From DASZQY01 sp035548515 (lineage in GTDB: Bacteria; Pseudomonadota; Alphaproteobacteria; Rhizobiales; Kaistiaceae), in contig DASZSW010000037.1 in assembly GCA_035548515.1 (NCBI GenBank), positions 124,001 through 188,000 of the forward strand: a stretch of DNA of 64,000 bases, in the 5' to 3' direction. A program made the position numbers and the translations under genes. Numbering within the stretch: the stretch's first letter is position 1; each line of letters starts with the position of its first letter. Shown in pieces: positions 63,029 to 64,000 of the stretch. The notes beneath the pieces were generated by a model, which worked only from the letters and a program-made list of their open reading frames with translations, made no database searches and was not told the origin of the DNA.

Positions 63029-63168
63029 CCCCTCCCCAAAATCGCTGCGCGATTTTGACCCTCCCGCAAGGGGAGGGTTCATGCGCTTCGTCGTTCGCGT
63101 GAACATTCCAGCGCGTGGGCCTCCCTTGCGGGAGGGCCGAAACTGCGAAGCAGTTTCGGGGAGGGGTT
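63029..63168. repeat. Pair of inverted palindromic (REP-like) intergenic elements
   Basis: First copy 63029-63077: ACCCCTCCCC, hairpin AAAATCG/CGATTTT, then CCCTCCC/GGGAGGG around GCAAG. Second copy 63118-63168 in reverse: CCTCCC/GGGAGG, then GAAACTGC/GCAGTTTC and GGGGAGGGGT. The arm sequences differ but the module is the same. They fill most of the 358-bp region between lepA and the regulator; no gene lies there. Confidence 0.8.
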
Positions 63169-63246
63169 ACCACGCTGGAGGTCGAACGCGACCAGTTCCT
63201 GGCTCCGACCTCAACCGAGGCAAAGAGGGCCTCCATTGATTTCCAA

Positions 63247-63252
63247 TATAAT
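63247..63252 (+). promoter_or_regulatory. -10 box of the XRE-cupin regulator
   Basis: Consensus TATAAT 19 bp upstream of ATG 63271, in an AT-rich stretch. No good -35 is seen at the correct distance, so the promoter may be activated or the transcript nearly leaderless. Confidence 0.45.
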
Positions 63253-63270
63253 GGATGTTATTCTTATTTC

Positions 63271-63849
63271 ATGGATGATCCAACCACAGCCCAGATCGAC
63301 CGTGACATCGGCGACCGAATCCGTGGGCTTCGCGGCGACGCGAAATTGACCCTTGAGGCGCTGGCGGAGCGCTCCGGCGTCAGCCGCGCCATGCTGTCGC
63401 GGATCGAGCGTGGCGAATCGAGCCCGACCGCGCAGTTGCTCAACCGCGTCTGCGCCGGCCTGGGCGTCACGCTCTCCGCATTGTTCGCTTCTGCTGCACC
63501 CGCCACGTCGCCGCTCCGCCGCCGCGTGGAGCAAGCGACCTGGACAGATCCCGGCGTCGGCTACGCGCGCCGCGTTGTGTCGCCCGACAACACGGGCTCG
63601 GCCTCCGAGATTGTGGAGGTCGAGTTTCCGGCGAGCACCGACGTGTCGTTCGCGCAATCGCGTTTCGCCGGTGTCGACCAGCACGTCGTCGTTCTTGCGG
63701 GAACGATGGAGATGACCGTCGACGACAAGACCTACCGCCTCGAGAAGGGGGACTGCCTGTACATGCGTCTCGATCAATCGATCCGTTTCCACAACCCGAC
63801 ACAGAAAGCGGCACGCTACTTCGTCGTGCTGTCGCGGGGTGCCCGATGA
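63271..63849 (+). CDS. XRE-type regulator with C-terminal cupin sensor
   Basis: 192 aa. Residues 10-65 are an HTH_3 domain (LTLEALAERSGVSRAMLSRI). Residues 110-190 are a cupin (GTMEMTVDDKTYRLEKGDCL, HNPTQKAARYFVVLS). Such regulators sense small molecules and control nearby catabolic or resistance genes. ATG 63271 gives the standard start. The stop overlaps the next start (ATGA), so it is co-translated with the acetyltransferase. Confidence 0.9.
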   Translation: MDDPTTAQIDRDIGDRIRGLRGDAKLTLEALAERSGVSRAMLSRIERGESSPTAQLLNRVCAGLGVTLSALFASAAPATSPLRRRVEQATWTDPGVGYARRVVSPDNTGSASEIVEVEFPASTDVSFAQSRFAGVDQHVVVLAGTMEMTVDDKTYRLEKGDCLYMRLDQSIRFHNPTQKAARYFVVLSRGAR

Positions 63850-64000
63850 ACGTGCGTGTACTGACGCCCGCGGAGGTGCGCGAGAAGGTGCCAGAGCTCG
63901 CCGCGATCCTCGCCGACTGTGTCGCGGGCGGCGCTTCGGTCAGCTTCATGGCGCCCTACACGGAAAACGATGCGCGCGGCTTCTTCGAACGTATCGCCGA
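63846..64000 (+). CDS. GNAT-family N-acetyltransferase (5' part; continues past window)
   Basis: 51 codons visible. The start (LTPAEVREKVPELAAILADC, VAGGASVSFM) matches the N-terminus of GNAT acetyltransferases that follow XRE-cupin regulators. ATG 63846 overlaps the regulator's stop by 4 bp. The catalytic acetyl-CoA site lies beyond the window, so the assignment rests on the N-terminus and gene order. Confidence 0.65.
   Translation, partial: MNVRVLTPAEVREKVPELAAILADCVAGGASVSFMAPYTENDARGFFERIA

Overview
The window looks like a chromosome segment from a GC-rich alphaproteobacterium, most likely of the Hyphomicrobiales. This is inferred from the GC-rich coding bias, the GTA-type tail genes (DUF2163, DUF2460, GTA TIM-barrel), two inverted copies of a palindromic repeat of a type common in that order, and the IolB/CUT1 sugar-uptake gene content. 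A large foreign island fills about 10.2-57.1 kb between two ordinary chromosomal stretches.

Left flank (1-10,150). The end of a D-2-hydroxyacid dehydrogenase is followed by a CUT1 sugar ABC importer without an ATPase gene (binding protein, two permeases). On the opposite strand lie iolB (5-deoxyglucuronate isomerase) and a LacI-type repressor. Divergent from the repressor is a second CUT1 set (binding protein, two permeases) plus a short-chain dehydrogenase. A strong promoter (5958-5985) runs into a perfect 16-bp palindrome (5985-6000), the probable LacI-family operator. Both importers have a strong hairpin between the binding-protein gene and the first permease gene. The block probably imports and oxidises a sugar, polyol or uronate related to inositol catabolism.

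Prophage/GTA-like morphogenesis block (10,302-34,561, nearly all on the minus strand, transcribed right to left). In transcription order: small and large (GpA-type) terminase, gpW-like joiner, lambda-type portal, protease-capsid fusion, DUF2190, head-tail attachment protein, DUF6441 protein, tail terminator-like protein, tail tube, a tail assembly chaperone pair with a textbook -1 ribosomal frameshift signal (slippery A AAA AAC, 7-nt spacer, 13-bp stem), tape measure, DUF2460, DUF2163, NlpC/P60 peptidase, 1307-aa GTA TIM-barrel tail-tip protein, DUF2793 protein and one unknown. The head is lambda-like and the tail is GTA-like. Two intrusions break the operon: a plus-strand Lit-like HEXXH metallopeptidase between capsid and portal, and a TetR/SDR pair plus an SDR remnant between the DUF2163 and DUF2460 genes.

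Early and accessory block (34.6-48.6 kb). It holds small phage genes, DUF3489, two tandem ParB-methyltransferase fusions with a cluster of six GGTWAC boxes upstream, DUF6362, a Toprim/helicase-type replication protein whose 3' end overlaps seven GGAACGT boxes, a sigma-like fusion protein, an unrecognised two-gene operon (43,815-46,068), and a serine-recombinase module (72-aa protein, DUF2924, recombinase, 134-aa protein). No CI-like repressor, holin or separate endolysin is visible.

Type I restriction-modification block (48.6-57.0 kb): a half-length hsdS-like gene, hsdM, a RhuM-family gene, full hsdS, hsdR and a YgjP-like metallopeptidase, tightly packed on the plus strand.

Right flank (57.3-64 kb): tRNA-Ser(GGA), a small membrane protein, msrA with a clear terminator, a CHAD protein, mepA, a SpoIIAA-like protein, lepA, a palindromic repeat pair, an XRE-cupin regulator and the start of a GNAT acetyltransferase.
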